In this document: piece after piece, positions 40,321 through 51,419 of the stretch | How positions within the stretch are numbered: the first letter of the stretch is position 1 | Layout of the letters: the number at the start of each line of letters is the position of its first letter | NCBI GenBank assembly: GCA_035235625.1 | Contig: CP141141.1 | Span: 11,529,968-11,593,967 of the forward strand | Length of the DNA: 64,000 bases | Source of the DNA: Saururus chinensis | Taxonomy: Eukaryota > Streptophyta > Magnoliopsida > Piperales > Saururaceae | Reading direction: 5' to 3' | The notes under the pieces: model-generated | Databases searched by the model: none | What the model saw: the letters and a program-made list of their open reading frames with translations, nothing else | Told to the model about the DNA's origin: nothing | Made by a program: the position numbers and the translations under genes

Positions 40321-41733
40321 ATCAATTCCTCTATATTTTAGAATCTAAATATTATATAATATATAATTATGTAAAAAATATAAATATAATAAAATACATA
40401 CTAAATAATTATGTAAAAAATTAAAATAATTTATTTATTCCCAGTTGCGTGAGCTCGGGCTTTGACAACTATCGGATCGAGGTTTGACAATGCTGGGGGC
40501 ATGTATTTTGCTATCTCATGAGTTATGTGCAACACATGACTATGCGTCGCAAATATCCTATGTTATTTGCAACGTATAGTTGTAAAAGTCACAAATAACA
40601 TAGGGTATTTGCAACGCATAGTCATATTTATCACAAATACTATATAATTTTATTTAAAATATTTTTAGATTCTAAAATATATTATTTAACATATAAATAC
40701 ATACTATATAATTACATAAGAAATTTAAAATAATTTATTTATTCTTAGTTGTGTTAGCTCGGGCTTTGAGAACTGGCATATCGAGATTCAACAGTGATGG
40801 GGACATGCATCTTGCTTGTCCCATGAGTTATGTGCATCGTTTGATTTCTATCCGATGTCCCATAGAGACGATGCTCACACTAATGTGTGTTAGCCTAGAT
40901 TTACATATATTGGAATTAAGATGTTAAATAAATTTTTTTATCCCACATTGCAACGGAGAATTCAACTTGCCTGTGCCTTGAGTTATATGCGTCGTTAGGT
41001 CAAAAACTGATGTCTCAGAGCCAGGGCTCGTTCTGACGCATGTGAGCCCAGTTCCACACATATGAGAATAAAAATATTGGATTATTATTTTTAGATAATT
41101 ATATATTATATAATATATTTTAGAATCTAAAACATATATTAAATAAAATTATATAGTATTTGCGATATATATGTCTATGCGTCGCAAATACCCTATGTTG
41201 TTTGCAACATATAGTTGTATACATTGTAACTAATGTATATATTTGCGACATTTGAAGAAAATATTGCAAATAGTTTACTATATTTGCATCATTTGTTAAG
41301 AAACATTAAAAATATTATTTGCAATGTTTGTAAATAAATGTCGCAAATAATTAATTATTAAATTCTATTTTACAATTATTCTTTTTGATACAACAATATT
41401 TGTGACATTTATTTATGAATGTTGAATATAGTGTAATCTATTTGTGATGCTTTATAGTAAGCGTCACAAATAACTTATGCTAGTAGTGATGTTTTTTTGT
41501 AAACACTGAAAATAATCCAAAATAAAATTCTCTTTATATTTGAGAAAAATTGTATTAGCAATGTTTATTTATAAACATCGCAAATAGAGTTAAATATTTG
41601 TGACGTTTGTATACAAATGTTGCAAATAGGAGCCCTATTTGCGACACGCTGACACTTATGCATAAACATCAGAAATAATAATTTTTTTGCAATACATTTT
41701 AAATAGTAATTCATCATTTTTGTTGTAGTGAAC

Positions 41734-42630
41734 ATAGAGAGAAAGCTGATTATACTTCCTATTTAAAAATCTAAGAAACAAAATTTCCTTAAATAATTAA
41801 TAACCCTAATTCTTAAACTTAAGCTCGTGTTAATCTAGAACATTAATGCATGAACCAATCAATCTTAAGAAGACTACTAATTGAAACAAGATGAAACCTT
41901 TAAAGAATAAGAAAAATAGTAGTGCTATTCTAACAGTAAGTTTTATATGTCAAAATTCTACTTCATCTTTTCAATAATTTTGAAAAGATAAAGTAGAGTT
42001 TTGACATGTGAAAGTTAATGTCACTCAAGCATTTTTTAAGAAAAATTATATAAATCTTGTTGACCAAGTACCAAGGGATAGAATAAGATCAGTTTAATAA
42101 TTTTTTTTTGAAATCTCACGTTGGCTAATGGAGGGAGTTGTTCCATTAGAAAATTATAAATAGAAATAGAAATGAAGGATTAACAAGAATAAGAAAAGTA
42201 TCAAGGCTCAGTGCAAAAAAAAAAAAATATCAATGGTAGTGCCCAAAAAATATATATATGAAGGGTTAAAGCTTCTACTTAATTACATAAGCCTATGAGG
42301 AAAAATACAATAATTTTGTAAGTTGGGAGGATCTCTCATCTACATATTTTAACCTACAAATTTGATCATTCATATCTCTCTTTCTCTCTCTCTCTATGTA
42401 CACACACACACATACTTTTGTAGATTATGTTACATAATTATTAGGTATGTCTACATGTATGAGAATTTTGTGCTCACACCCAACCAGTGGATGACAAAAA
42501 TCCTTTAAGCCCTTACAAAAAACCATGACATCTCTCGATAGGGAGAGATTCGACTCAGACAACATTGGCTAGACCCATATCATGTATGGGGTAAATTGCC
42601 TTAAAACTCTCACATACTCAACATAGGCTG
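41734..42630. other. Intergenic DNA with a small palindrome
   Basis: No gene is seen. A palindromic MITE-like sequence lies at about 41925-42040 (GTCAAAATTCTACTTCATCTTTTC pairs with GAAAAGATAAAGTAGAGTTTTGAC). A CT-then-CA dinucleotide stretch lies near 42377-42412. Confidence 0.6.
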
Positions 42631-43080
42631 TGTAAGATAACCAAGTTTTCCCAAAGCTCGAGTTGTTAGGAAGTAAAAATCTTATTTATTTTTTATAATC
42701 TAACACATCCCTACATGCAAGCGTCCACCAAGCGCGGCACGTGGAACATAATTAGGGTATAAATGCCTCTAGCAAGTCTTGAACCCAGGACCTCTTGTAA
42801 CCTTAATACCATGTAAGATAACTAAGTTTCTCAAAATCTCAAATTGTTAGGAAGTAGAAATCTTATTTATTTCTTTTATAATTTAACACCCCCCTCACGT
42901 GCAAGCATCTACCAAACATGACCCGTGAAACATAATTAGGATATAAATGTCTCCATCAAGACTTGAACTCAGAACCTTTTATAACCTAGAGCTTTGATAC
43001 CATGTAAGAGAACCAAATTTTTTAAAAAACTTGAACTATTAGAAAGTGAAAATCTTTTTATTTTATTTTATAATCTAACA
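42631..43080 (-). mobile_element. TRIM retroelement with three LTRs
   Basis: Three copies of a 75-78 bp repeat starting TGTAAGA and ending AACA (42631-42705, 42812-42888, 43003-43080) are separated by two related internal segments of 106 and 114 bp. On the minus strand each LTR ends CTTACA. The element's first internal segment then begins TGGTATCAAAGCTCTAGG, a primer-binding site like that for initiator tRNA-Met (canonical TGGTATCAGAGC). A purine-rich stretch precedes the next LTR. This is the layout of a terminal-repeat retrotransposon in miniature. It has no coding capacity. The flanks GGCTG and GGCCC match only partly. Confidence 0.85.
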
Positions 43081-43875
43081 GGCCCGACCCAAAGTGGTCG
43101 ATCTCGATGAGATCAGAGTTTGTGTGGACCAAACTGCCTCAAAACACATTTTTTCCAGCTACATTATTGGTAACAAAAGAGATCACAAGAGGATCAAGAA
43201 GACGAGACGAAAAGTAAAGGAAAATACTGTTTTTTTGTTTTTTACAGTCTTCTCCATCGGTTGCAAAGAAAAGTCTTCCAGCAAGATAATAACACAAAAA
43301 CAATAGCGGTCAAAAAGAATTACGCGGAATTGCGCAACTGTTCTGCATTGGTTACAAAGAGACGTCTTCTAGCATAAACTAGAACAAAGAGAGTATAGTA
43401 TATCAAAGAGTAAAAGCCTGACCGTCCTAAATTTTCCATATGCAAGGACACAGCTGGAGCAAAACACACCCTGCTCCTAATGATTTGAGCACGCTCCTAG
43501 CCTGATTGGGCTCGGGGGACTAGCCTAGATAAGGGCTCCAAACATAAACATAGTACATAGTAGACAACAAATTCTGACGAACGGGTAGGGAAGCAACACC
43601 AAACCTCACAATATGCAACCATGAGGACGGCTGTTTCACAAGGGCAGCATATATCTTTAGAATATTCATCAAGATAAGTTTCTGCAAAAACATACATCTA
43701 TAAATCAAAGACAATGTCTAAATTCTATAGACCTTTGGTTTTCAGGTTTTCCCTTGGAGAAAAAACATGCAAACATGCAAGCCAATTTAATAGGCAGCAC
43801 TTGATTACAAGAATTTGAGAAATTTTTTTTTGAAGTGTGACAATGGACGTACCAGTAGGGGAAGAGTATTGGGAC
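43081..43875. other. Downstream region of the NLR gene
   Basis: Mixed-composition sequence between the TRIM and the NLR stop codon. It probably includes the NLR 3' UTR. A related pair AAAGAAAAGTCTTCCAGCA / AAAGAGACGTCTTCTAGCA appears at about 43268 and 43360. I see no independent gene. Confidence 0.5.
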
Positions 43876-46575
43876 TTAGATGTCCTTATGGTACAACTGC
43901 CCATTCTCTCTATAAATCTTTCGGATGAGCGGGATGTGCATCACTTTCTCCCAATCTTCCCCCTCATCCCTCCTTACTTTGTTCATGCATTCTTCAGAAA
44001 CCAGACCCAGGTACAGTTCTTTGAGGTTGATGAGGTGCTTGATCCCAGCGGGAACACTCTCAAGTTTCTCGCAAGAAAGAAACTCCAAGTAGTCAAGATT
44101 GGGCATGGCTCCTTGTTCTATCACCATGAGACGAAGAATGGTGAAGTTATGGATATGCAGTCTCCTTAGCTTTAAAAAGCCCCCACTTCTCGTGCGTAGT
44201 TTTTTTCCACAATAGGCATCATTATGCATATTGAGCTCCACCAAGCTGGGCAAGTGTTGGAGGATGAAGAAGGGGTCATCCTTCAGTTTGGAGAAGTTGA
44301 GCCTCAGCTTTGCAAGGCTCTTAAACAATAAAATCGAGTCTGGTAGCCTCGGCAGCTGGCCTCTCAGGTTGATGCTCCTAAGAAAGGGAGAAGCAACTGG
44401 AAGAGACTCTACATCAATCAGCTCATGGTCATGACCTGGGTACAAGTACAAAGACTCAAGCTGGGACATATTCCTGATAGAGTCACAAAGGTCCTTCCCA
44501 TCACCTTGCCCCATCTTTGTAATACAGAGCCTCTTCAGCTGGGACAACTTGCTCAACTCTTTAAGCTGATCAGCACCCCCTGTGATGTTCACGTGTCCCA
44601 GCTTCTGCAAAGCTGTTAAACTCCCCATTCTTTCCGGTATCTCCACACCAAGGAAAATCTGTTCATAAATAAGTATGTGGCGCAGATTTTTGAGTTCAAC
44701 AATTTCTCTGGGTAGTGCTGAAACTGGTGTTCGCTTGAGATCCAGAGTCTGCAAGTTTTGGAGCTTCCTAATGGATTTGGGGAGCTCCCTAATGTTTGTT
44801 TTCCTCAGATGTAGATATGTCAAATGGAAAAGGCCTAGTATCTCAGCTGGAAATGACTGCAATGGTACCTTTTTTAGGTGCAGAACCTTCAAGTTTCTGA
44901 AACCCGGGCTCAAGCGAGCTTCACTGCTGCCTAATAAGATCAAAGAACGAAGACGATGCAGCTTAGGACTGTCCATCAGATTCTGCCCACTACTGAGCAC
45001 CAATCGCCGGACTTTTTCATCCATCCCAGAGCCATCTTGAGACCATGTTGCATGGAAATTTTGTTCTCTACATTTCTGTACAACTAGCTCGTACATTATG
45101 TCATGGACTCGACACCGATGAACCCTCCCGAAGCAATCCAATTTCACTGCCTGAACTAAATTCCTCTGAACAAGTTCATTCAGATAGCTCTCGGATACCT
45201 CCTCAAGACTCCTGTTGCTCATCTGTTTAATGAATCCCTCCGCAATCCAAAGCCGAGTGATTTTAGATCTTTTCATGGTATAATCCACTGGGAAAATACC
45301 GAAGTACAAAAAACAGGGTTTGAGATGGTAGGGAAGATCATCGTAACTCAACCAAAGGATGTCCTTCATGGGTTCCAAATTTTGGTTCGCTTCTAGTTCT
45401 GACCTGAGATAGCGATGAACACGCTCCCATTCTGACAAATTTTTTGTCTTCGTCGACAAGACGCCCCCAATTGCAACAATCGCCAAAGGCAAACCTGCAC
45501 ACACCTCAACGATGCTTCTTGATGTTTCTTCCAGTTCTGAAGGGCACCCATCTCCAGTCTCAGCACCAAATGCCTTCTTGCAGAAGAGAGTCCATGCTTC
45601 ATCCTTGGACAATGGCTCTAGCTTGAGAACATTCTCATCATCGGGGTTAGAACAGTAAGAAGCAACCTTCGTGTTGCGTGTAGTTACAATTATACTACTT
45701 TGGAAACCGTTCTCTGGGAAGGCGCATTTGATGGTGTTCCAGTCATCCTCAGTCCAAATATCATCTAAAACGATTAAATACCTCTTTTTTTGCAGAAACT
45801 TCCTCATGGTCGCCACCAGCCGGGCATCGTCTTCCCCGGCCACCATCAGCTTCTTCTCCTCGCGTGCCATCAACTGCTCTTGCGTCTTGAGCTGCTTGAT
45901 CATGGTCTTCAAGACCTTTCTGAGCCGGAACGTCTTCGACACGGAAACCCAAGCTCGGCACTCGAAGTGCTTCTTCACTCTCTTGTCCTCGGACACCTTC
46001 CTCACGAGAGTGGTCTTGCCGACGCCGGCCATCCCCGTGACTGAGATCACCGCAGGCTTTGATTCCTGCGTGACCAGTCGCCGGATGAGGTCCTCCCGCG
46101 GGTTCTCGATGCCGACCACCTGTGACTCCTCAACGAAGAGCGAGGTCAGATTTGACCCTCGCCGAGAGCGATGCTCGTCGCCGCCGCCGCCGGCATCAGG
46201 AAGGGAAAAGCTCTTTGCTCTGTCAGATATCTTTCCTAACTGACACTGATGGTCTCTGACCTTGGAGGAGATCCGGTGCCGGGACCTCAGCTGCCGGAAG
46301 TATAAGGTGTGCCAGCCGGGCCGCCCCATCTGGTACAGGAACTCGTCAACAGAGTCCTCAATGTCGTAGGCCTCCTCGCGGACCTGCTTCACCCACACCT
46401 TCACGGTGTCGTCGCGGAGCTGGCGCTTGTCGGCGTCCCGGAGGAATGCCCGGATCATCTCCAGGTCCTGCTGAATTGAGGCGACCCCCTTCTTGGCCCC
46501 CTTGAGCAGTGTGACCTCTTCAATGATCAGCGGCGTGAGCAGCTCAATCAGAATGGTCACGGCCGTCTCCGCCAT
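43876..46575 (-). CDS. CC-NBS-LRR disease resistance protein, RPM1-like, complete, single exon
   Basis: The 899-aa protein reads without interruption. It has a coiled-coil domain (about 1-140) with the EDVID-type DIEDSVDEF (71-79); a P-loop GMAGVGKTT (181-189); kinase-2 YLIVLDDIW (266-274); RNBS-B SSIIVTTRN (293-301); GLPL (361-364); RNBS-D CFLYFGIFP (421-429); and VHD (490-492) in place of MHD, as is usual in this clade. Leucine-rich repeats follow from about 525 to the end, of the RSLILLG / LKVLHLKK / LTYLHLRK / LQTLDLKR type. Such proteins are intracellular immune receptors that bind ADP/ATP and trigger defence after detecting pathogen effectors or changes in host targets. The size and one-exon structure fit the RPM1-like group. 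All key motifs are present, so it looks functional. The recognised pathogen cannot be told from sequence. Confidence 0.95.
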   Translation of the reverse strand: MAETAVTILIELLTPLIIEEVTLLKGAKKGVASIQQDLEMIRAFLRDADKRQLRDDTVKVWVKQVREEAYDIEDSVDEFLYQMGRPGWHTLYFRQLRSRHRISSKVRDHQCQLGKISDRAKSFSLPDAGGGGDEHRSRRGSNLTSLFVEESQVVGIENPREDLIRRLVTQESKPAVISVTGMAGVGKTTLVRKVSEDKRVKKHFECRAWVSVSKTFRLRKVLKTMIKQLKTQEQLMAREEKKLMVAGEDDARLVATMRKFLQKKRYLIVLDDIWTEDDWNTIKCAFPENGFQSSIIVTTRNTKVASYCSNPDDENVLKLEPLSKDEAWTLFCKKAFGAETGDGCPSELEETSRSIVEVCAGLPLAIVAIGGVLSTKTKNLSEWERVHRYLRSELEANQNLEPMKDILWLSYDDLPYHLKPCFLYFGIFPVDYTMKRSKITRLWIAEGFIKQMSNRSLEEVSESYLNELVQRNLVQAVKLDCFGRVHRCRVHDIMYELVVQKCREQNFHATWSQDGSGMDEKVRRLVLSSGQNLMDSPKLHRLRSLILLGSSEARLSPGFRNLKVLHLKKVPLQSFPAEILGLFHLTYLHLRKTNIRELPKSIRKLQNLQTLDLKRTPVSALPREIVELKNLRHILIYEQIFLGVEIPERMGSLTALQKLGHVNITGGADQLKELSKLSQLKRLCITKMGQGDGKDLCDSIRNMSQLESLYLYPGHDHELIDVESLPVASPFLRSINLRGQLPRLPDSILLFKSLAKLRLNFSKLKDDPFFILQHLPSLVELNMHNDAYCGKKLRTRSGGFLKLRRLHIHNFTILRLMVIEQGAMPNLDYLEFLSCEKLESVPAGIKHLINLKELYLGLVSEECMNKVRRDEGEDWEKVMHIPLIRKIYRENGQLYHKDI

Positions 46576-49196
46576 GTCTGTGAGCGAGGTGCTCTTCCCT
46601 TCTCCACCTCCTCCCTATTAAATCAAATCTCTCCGTGTAAGGTGGGCAATGGCAATGGCCATGGCCATGGCCATCTTCTTCCAAGCTTCCCCCCAATAAT
46701 TTTAATGAAGACAAAGTCCAAGAACTTTTTGGACAGCCTGTGGATATTGATAACGTGCAGAAAGATTGATTGGTAGATATGGTTTCCTCCACTGAAGGTC
46801 CAACCTATGATGGGGTCTGATCCGAATTCAACACAACATCCAGCAATCATCTGCCCTGGCTGGTCAACCCCGCAACTTACAGGAAGCTGCTTTCTGTGTA
46901 GAAAAGCTTGTGTGCGCTGATTTTAGATTCTGTGGCTTACGGGTTCTTGTGGGGTAGGTGTGAATTGAGGCGTCTTTGGCTACGAGCTTTGCTCCAGAGT
47001 TGCATAAATTTATGTCGCCTTCACTGTAAGGTAATTGTTTTCTAGAAGGTCACCGATTTTTCTTTTCTTCCCATTGTTTTTTTGTGGGTGGAAGGTCACC
47101 GATTTTTAAACTTACAACTTACAAGAAACCATTCTGCTTTGTTTGGTCATTTGATGTAAAAATGAGCTTCAACTGCCACGGAATGACACAATTGTGTTGC
47201 AACTCTGGACTAACGATCAACTAGACTCTAGCATTGTGAACCTTGGCTTGGGTGGTACAAAATGATACATGTGCCGTTTGTGTTGCTACTCTGCACTAAT
47301 GATCAAATAGACTCTCGCATATGTGAACCTTGCATGGATGGTGCAAAATGATATATGTGCCCTTTATACCCTCAACAAAGAAGTGTGTCCCAATGCCCAC
47401 GATCGGGCGTCATTTCTGCTTCATCAGAGGAAAATGAAGCGCCTCCCCCTGTTGGTAGTCATTGATCACCTCGGACCATCGATCATAGACTAAATGTCAT
47501 CGTGCCCTATCCCATGCCCCCCTCTGCCTCGTAGGGCCGCCCTCTCTATCATGATTTCATCCTGCATTGCGATCTCTCCCTCCGGCATGATAGGAAGACT
47601 TCTTTCTTTTTCTGTCCCCGTTGTGGAAAAAGAACCATCCCGAAAGGGTTATGTATTTGGGTTGAAAGCAGGCAAAGGTGGTGTTGATTCTTTAAGTCTC
47701 CATAGATCACAGTTCGACAAAGCAAAGGAGACTGGTTTGAGGTGCCACAATGTGAGTGTAAGGATTGTATTTCATTGATTAAGCAAGAAAAGTTGTATTA
47801 AGAGGGTGGGGATAAGTTCTGGTTTGTTATAAATTCCAACTACTACCAACATGGAACTGTTAATTATCAAGAGACAACTGCCAATAGGTAAAATTTTCAA
47901 AATCTTGACTGTCAAATCTCACTTGACATCTGCCAAGTGTCAACGTGTATATAATAGATAGAAGTGGAAGAGCAAACTTCGTTTTGTGTTTGGAATAGCT
48001 ATTGGGAATGTAATAAAAAAACTATAATAACTGTGATGCAAAGAGGAAACTCATATTTGTTACATGAATTATGAGGAATTGTTGGCTAAATTACATGATG
48101 TGAGTGTATGCCCTAGGAAGGAGAATTCATTGAAATTGAGTTTTAGGTATCATTTGACCGTCCCTAAAGAGCTTCCGCCAATAGAAATTTATGACACCAA
48201 AAAGTCTTCATAGTTTCTTGCGTAATACAAACTTAAGGACAAATAAAATCCTATTGATCATAGCCAAAGTAAGAAAAGAACTTGTGTTTGAAGGATTTTT
48301 GAAACATGTGGGTGCAACAATGGAGTCAAAGGAGTGTGATTATCTAGCCAATGGCAAGGTATTAGATATTGGGTGAGTGAAAGAAACAAAAATGGGGGAT
48401 ACATGTTAAGAAAAGGAGTAGAGTTCAAGGTGAAGGGGTTTATGGGAGAAAGAGGATTGGATTGCAAGGGGAATGATAGTATGAATGGAAAATCAAGAGT
48501 TTTTTCAATATTGCCTGGCCAAAGAATGAAAAATTCTATATTCCCTTGATTTTAAACAGAAATGCCATAAAACCTGGAATAATATAATATATGGTAAATT
48601 TTGGACTAAAATTTCCCTGACCGGAGATAGGGTTTTATATCATGTAAAACCCTCACTAAGTCACATTCATTGTCATATGACTTTAAATGCCAACAATTCC
48701 TCCAATTGAAAAGGCTTTTCCGATTGAAAACTCCGTTCCGATTGGAGCGTCCTCTAATTGAGCAGTGCTCACTCTGCGTGAGCGAAGTTTTTTCGACATA
48801 TCCGTCCAAACATTGAAGATTAGCGTTTGTTTTGGAACGATGAAGAACACTCTGGCGTTAGTTCTAGAACAAGTTTTTTTCGCAAGTTGAGTTTGAAACT
48901 GTATGCCCAAAGTTGGTTCTTCTTAGTAGCAAGGTTCCGTTTGGCCATCCTGGTAAAAGAGTAAACTTTTTCGGCCGAATGAGTGATGAATTCGGCTTGG
49001 AGAACATTAGCGGCAGTTTTTTTGGTAAAGCATCTTGGATATTTGTATGCACGATTTTTTATTTGGCGTGTATGAGAGCACATGACATAGGCTATCGAAG
49101 CATACTATCGTTTGGTCAATGATACGATAAGTCTTATATCATGTGTTTCATAAGACGTTGGAAACATGATGTTCAACCATTACGATATTGTGTATG
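46576..49196. other. Upstream region of the NLR gene and intergenic DNA
   Basis: The NLR promoter should lie just above 46575. A GGCCATGGCCATGGCCAT run occurs at 46655-46674. GAAGGTCACCGATTTTT occurs twice (near 47047 and 47092). No gene is supported; the reading frame at 47494-47778 has no recognisable domain. Confidence 0.5.
47193..47360. repeat. Imperfect direct duplication, about 83 bp
   Basis: GTGTTGCAACTCTGGACTAA..GATCAACTAGACTCT..GTGAACCTTG..GGTGGTACAAAATGATACATGTGCC is followed by a related copy (GTGTTGCTACTCTGCACTAA...GGTGCAAAATGATATATGTGCC). The copies differ at about ten positions. Confidence 0.8.
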
Positions 49197-49919
49197 AGAC
49201 AGTACAACAAAATGTACTACTAGCGACGCTAATAATGGCCTAAGTGTCGCTAATGACTATTAGTGACGTTTAAAAAGCATCGATAATAGTCCCGTCGCAA
49301 CTGCTCATTAGCGACGCTTAAGGAAAGCATCGCTAAAAAATAAAAAAATATTTGAACTGGTTAGGTCATTCAAGACCCGCCCGTGCTACGCGGATCAATG
49401 GTGACCCACAAAAGCAGGTCAAGAGACCTGCTTCTGCGGGTCATCTTCAACCTCTCGACAGAGAGAGGCGGGACGATAGTTGTGTGAGACTCCTGCCGGC
49501 CCCCAAGGATGCAATGACGCGGGATGGAGGTTGTGGGCGGTGGCGGTGGAGAAGAGTGGGGCAAAGGCTCAGAAGTGGGAGGGAGGAGCTAAGTAGACGG
49601 GAGGAGGGGAAGGAGTGGGGTGGGGAAACTAGGGAGAGAGGGGGAGTAGTCGCCAAGGTCCTGGTCTCTAGGAGGCGGTCACAGGGAGGCGATTGCCGAG
49701 GGTTAGTGAGATAGGAGAGGGGAACTGGGGAGAGAGGGAGAGGAGTGGCCACCGGGGGACTGCTCTCCAAGGGGTGATCAGCAGGTGGTGGGCGATCTCT
49801 GGGGGCCCGGTGGTTGCCGGCAGTGGTTAGCGGTTGAGGAGGGTGAGAGGGGGATGGGGATTTATAGGAGTACACGGGTGAAATTTCCCCCACACAAGGG
49901 TTTTTGCAATTCTTCGAGT

Positions 49920-50560
49920 GGGAGTGTCACAAAAAGGGGGAAAGAGAGACCAAAAAGAGAGAGAGGGAGGGAGGAGAGAGAAAAGAGGAGAGAGGGAGGG
50001 AGAGAGGAGAGAGAGAGGGAGGATAGAGAAAAGAGAAGAGAGGGAGGGAGGAGAGAGAAAAGAGGAGAGGGAGGGAGGTGAGAGAATAGAGGAGAGAGAG
50101 AGGGAGTGGGGAGAGAAAAAAGAGGAGAGAGAGAGGGAGGGAGGAGAGAGTGAAAGAGGACAGAGAGGGAGGGAGGGAAGAGAGAGAAAAAGAGGACATA
50201 GAGGGAGGGAGGGAAAGAGAGAGATAGAGGAGAGAGAGGGAGGGAAAGAGAGAGATAGAGGAGAGAGAGGGAGGGAGGGAGGGAAAGAGAGAGAGGAAGA
50301 AGATAGAAGAGAGAGGGAGAGAGTGAAGAGAGGGGGAGGAGAGAGAGGGAGGAGAGAGAGGGAGGGAAAGAGAGAGAGCTAGAGGAGAGAGAAAAGAGAA
50401 GAGAGAAAGGGAGGAGAGGAGAGAGAAAATAGAAGAGAGAGGGGGAGGAGAGAGAGAGAGAAAATAGAAGAGAGAGGGGGAGGAGAGAGAGGGAGGAGAG
50501 ACAAAATAGAAGAGAGAGAGAGAGGGGGGGGAGGTGAGAAGGGAAAAGAGAGAAAAGAAG
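49920..50560. repeat. 640-bp homopurine (GA-rich) tract
   Basis: The + strand is almost purely G and A, built of GAGAGAGAGGGAGGGAGGAGAG-like phrases. The repeats give a 154-aa Arg/Glu/Gly frame on one strand and a Ser/Leu/Pro frame on the other, neither a gene. Confidence 0.95.
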
Positions 50561-51014
50561 ACTTTGAATTTGTTATTTTAACAGAAATTAAGCTATTAGC
50601 AATGCTTGAGAATGAGCGTCGCTAATAGTAATTTATTTGCGACGCTTGGGAATTAGCGTCACAATAATATATTCTATTAGTGACGCTCTTCTCCTAGCAT
50701 AGCTACAAGATTTAGGCTTAATTTTAAAAAATTAAGATATTAGCGACACTCGTAACAAAGCGTCGCCAATAGTATAAGTAGTTGCGACGATAAATGTGCA
50801 GCGTCGCTATTACTTATACTGAGCGTTGCTAATAGGTTTGAAATTTTAAAAAAATGATTGCTATTAGCGACGCTCAGCACGAGCGTTGCTAATAGTGTAT
50901 GTAATTGAGACACATACAAATTAGTGTTGCAATTACTTATTCTATTAGCGACGCTCGTTGATAAGCGTAGCTAAAAGGTCAATTTTTTTTAAAAAAGATA
51001 GTATAATATGTTTA

Positions 51015-51345
51015 TAAAAAATACACTTTCTCCTCCATATCTCTCGCCTCCCTCTCTCTCTCTCCCTGTCTCCTCTCTCTCTCCTCCCTCTCTCTTTCCT
51101 CCCACTTTCTCTCCTCTCTCTCTTCCCTCTCTCTCCTCCCACTTTCTCTCCTCTCTCTCTATATCCTCTCTATTTTTTTTCTCTCTACATATTTTAAAAT
51201 TAATATAATAAATTTTTATTTATTTATTTTTTAATTGATTTTTAAATAAAAAATATAAAAAAATTAAAATTAAAATTTACCCTCTCTCTCCTCTCCCCTC
51301 TCTCTACTCTCTCTCACCTCACCCCCTCTCTCTCCTCCCTCTCTC
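51015..51345. repeat. Pyrimidine (CT-rich) tract
   Basis: CTCTCTCTCCTCCC-type sequence, interrupted by an AT-rich block (51180-51275). Complementary in character to the GA tract 455 bp upstream. Confidence 0.9.
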
Positions 51346-51419
51346 TCTTATAATTGATTTTTAATTGATTTTTAATTATTTATTTATTTCTATTATAATG
51401 AAAGCTATTATGATAGCAT

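Larger units (their letters stand above)
34395..41730. mobile_element. CACTA-like element, composite, with AAC target duplication
   Basis: The left end TACTACAATAAAAG and the right end, whose complement reads CACTACAACAAAAATG, are matching CACTA-type termini (the first C of the left end has become T). Both are flanked by AAC (34392-34394 and 41731-41733), the expected 3-bp duplication. Both arms carry many short subterminal repeats: CATCGCTAA/GTTGCTAAT on the left, and TATTTGCGACG..GTCGCAAATA over 40540-41700 on the right. No transposase is seen. The interior holds later insertions: a long inverted repeat with a solo LTR, and hAT-like sequence. Confidence 0.65.
49200..51350. mobile_element. 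CACTA-like terminus with long GA and CT tracts
   Basis: CAGTACAACAAAATG at 49200 closely matches the CACTA-type terminus of the element at 34395-41730. It is followed by many subterminal repeats around AGCGACGCT / AGCGTCGCT (49222-49340 and again 50580-50980). Between them lie a GC-rich stretch (49370-49830) and a purine tract (49920-50560). A pyrimidine tract follows at 51015-51345. No right end is recognised, so the right border is provisional. No transposase is seen. Confidence 0.5.

Noticed and set aside
42780-43010. Possible tRNA gene or SINE because of TGGTATCAAAGC and GGTTCTGAGTTCAAG on the minus strand
   Set aside because: The TGGTATC site directly abuts a repeated 75-bp LTR ending CTTACA, which fits a retroelement primer-binding site better than a tRNA or SINE promoter; no cloverleaf is formed.
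44231-46243. Plus-strand frames of up to 190 aa over the NLR gene
   Set aside because: They are antisense shadows of the 899-aa NLR coding sequence.
47494-47778. 94-aa frame upstream of the NLR
   Set aside because: No known domain, no splice partners, and composition does not differ clearly from surrounding non-coding DNA.
49918-50382. 154-aa Arg/Glu/Gly-rich reading frame
   Set aside because: It lies wholly in a GA-rich simple repeat; the frame is open because purine-only codons other than TGA/TAG/TAA cannot be stops.
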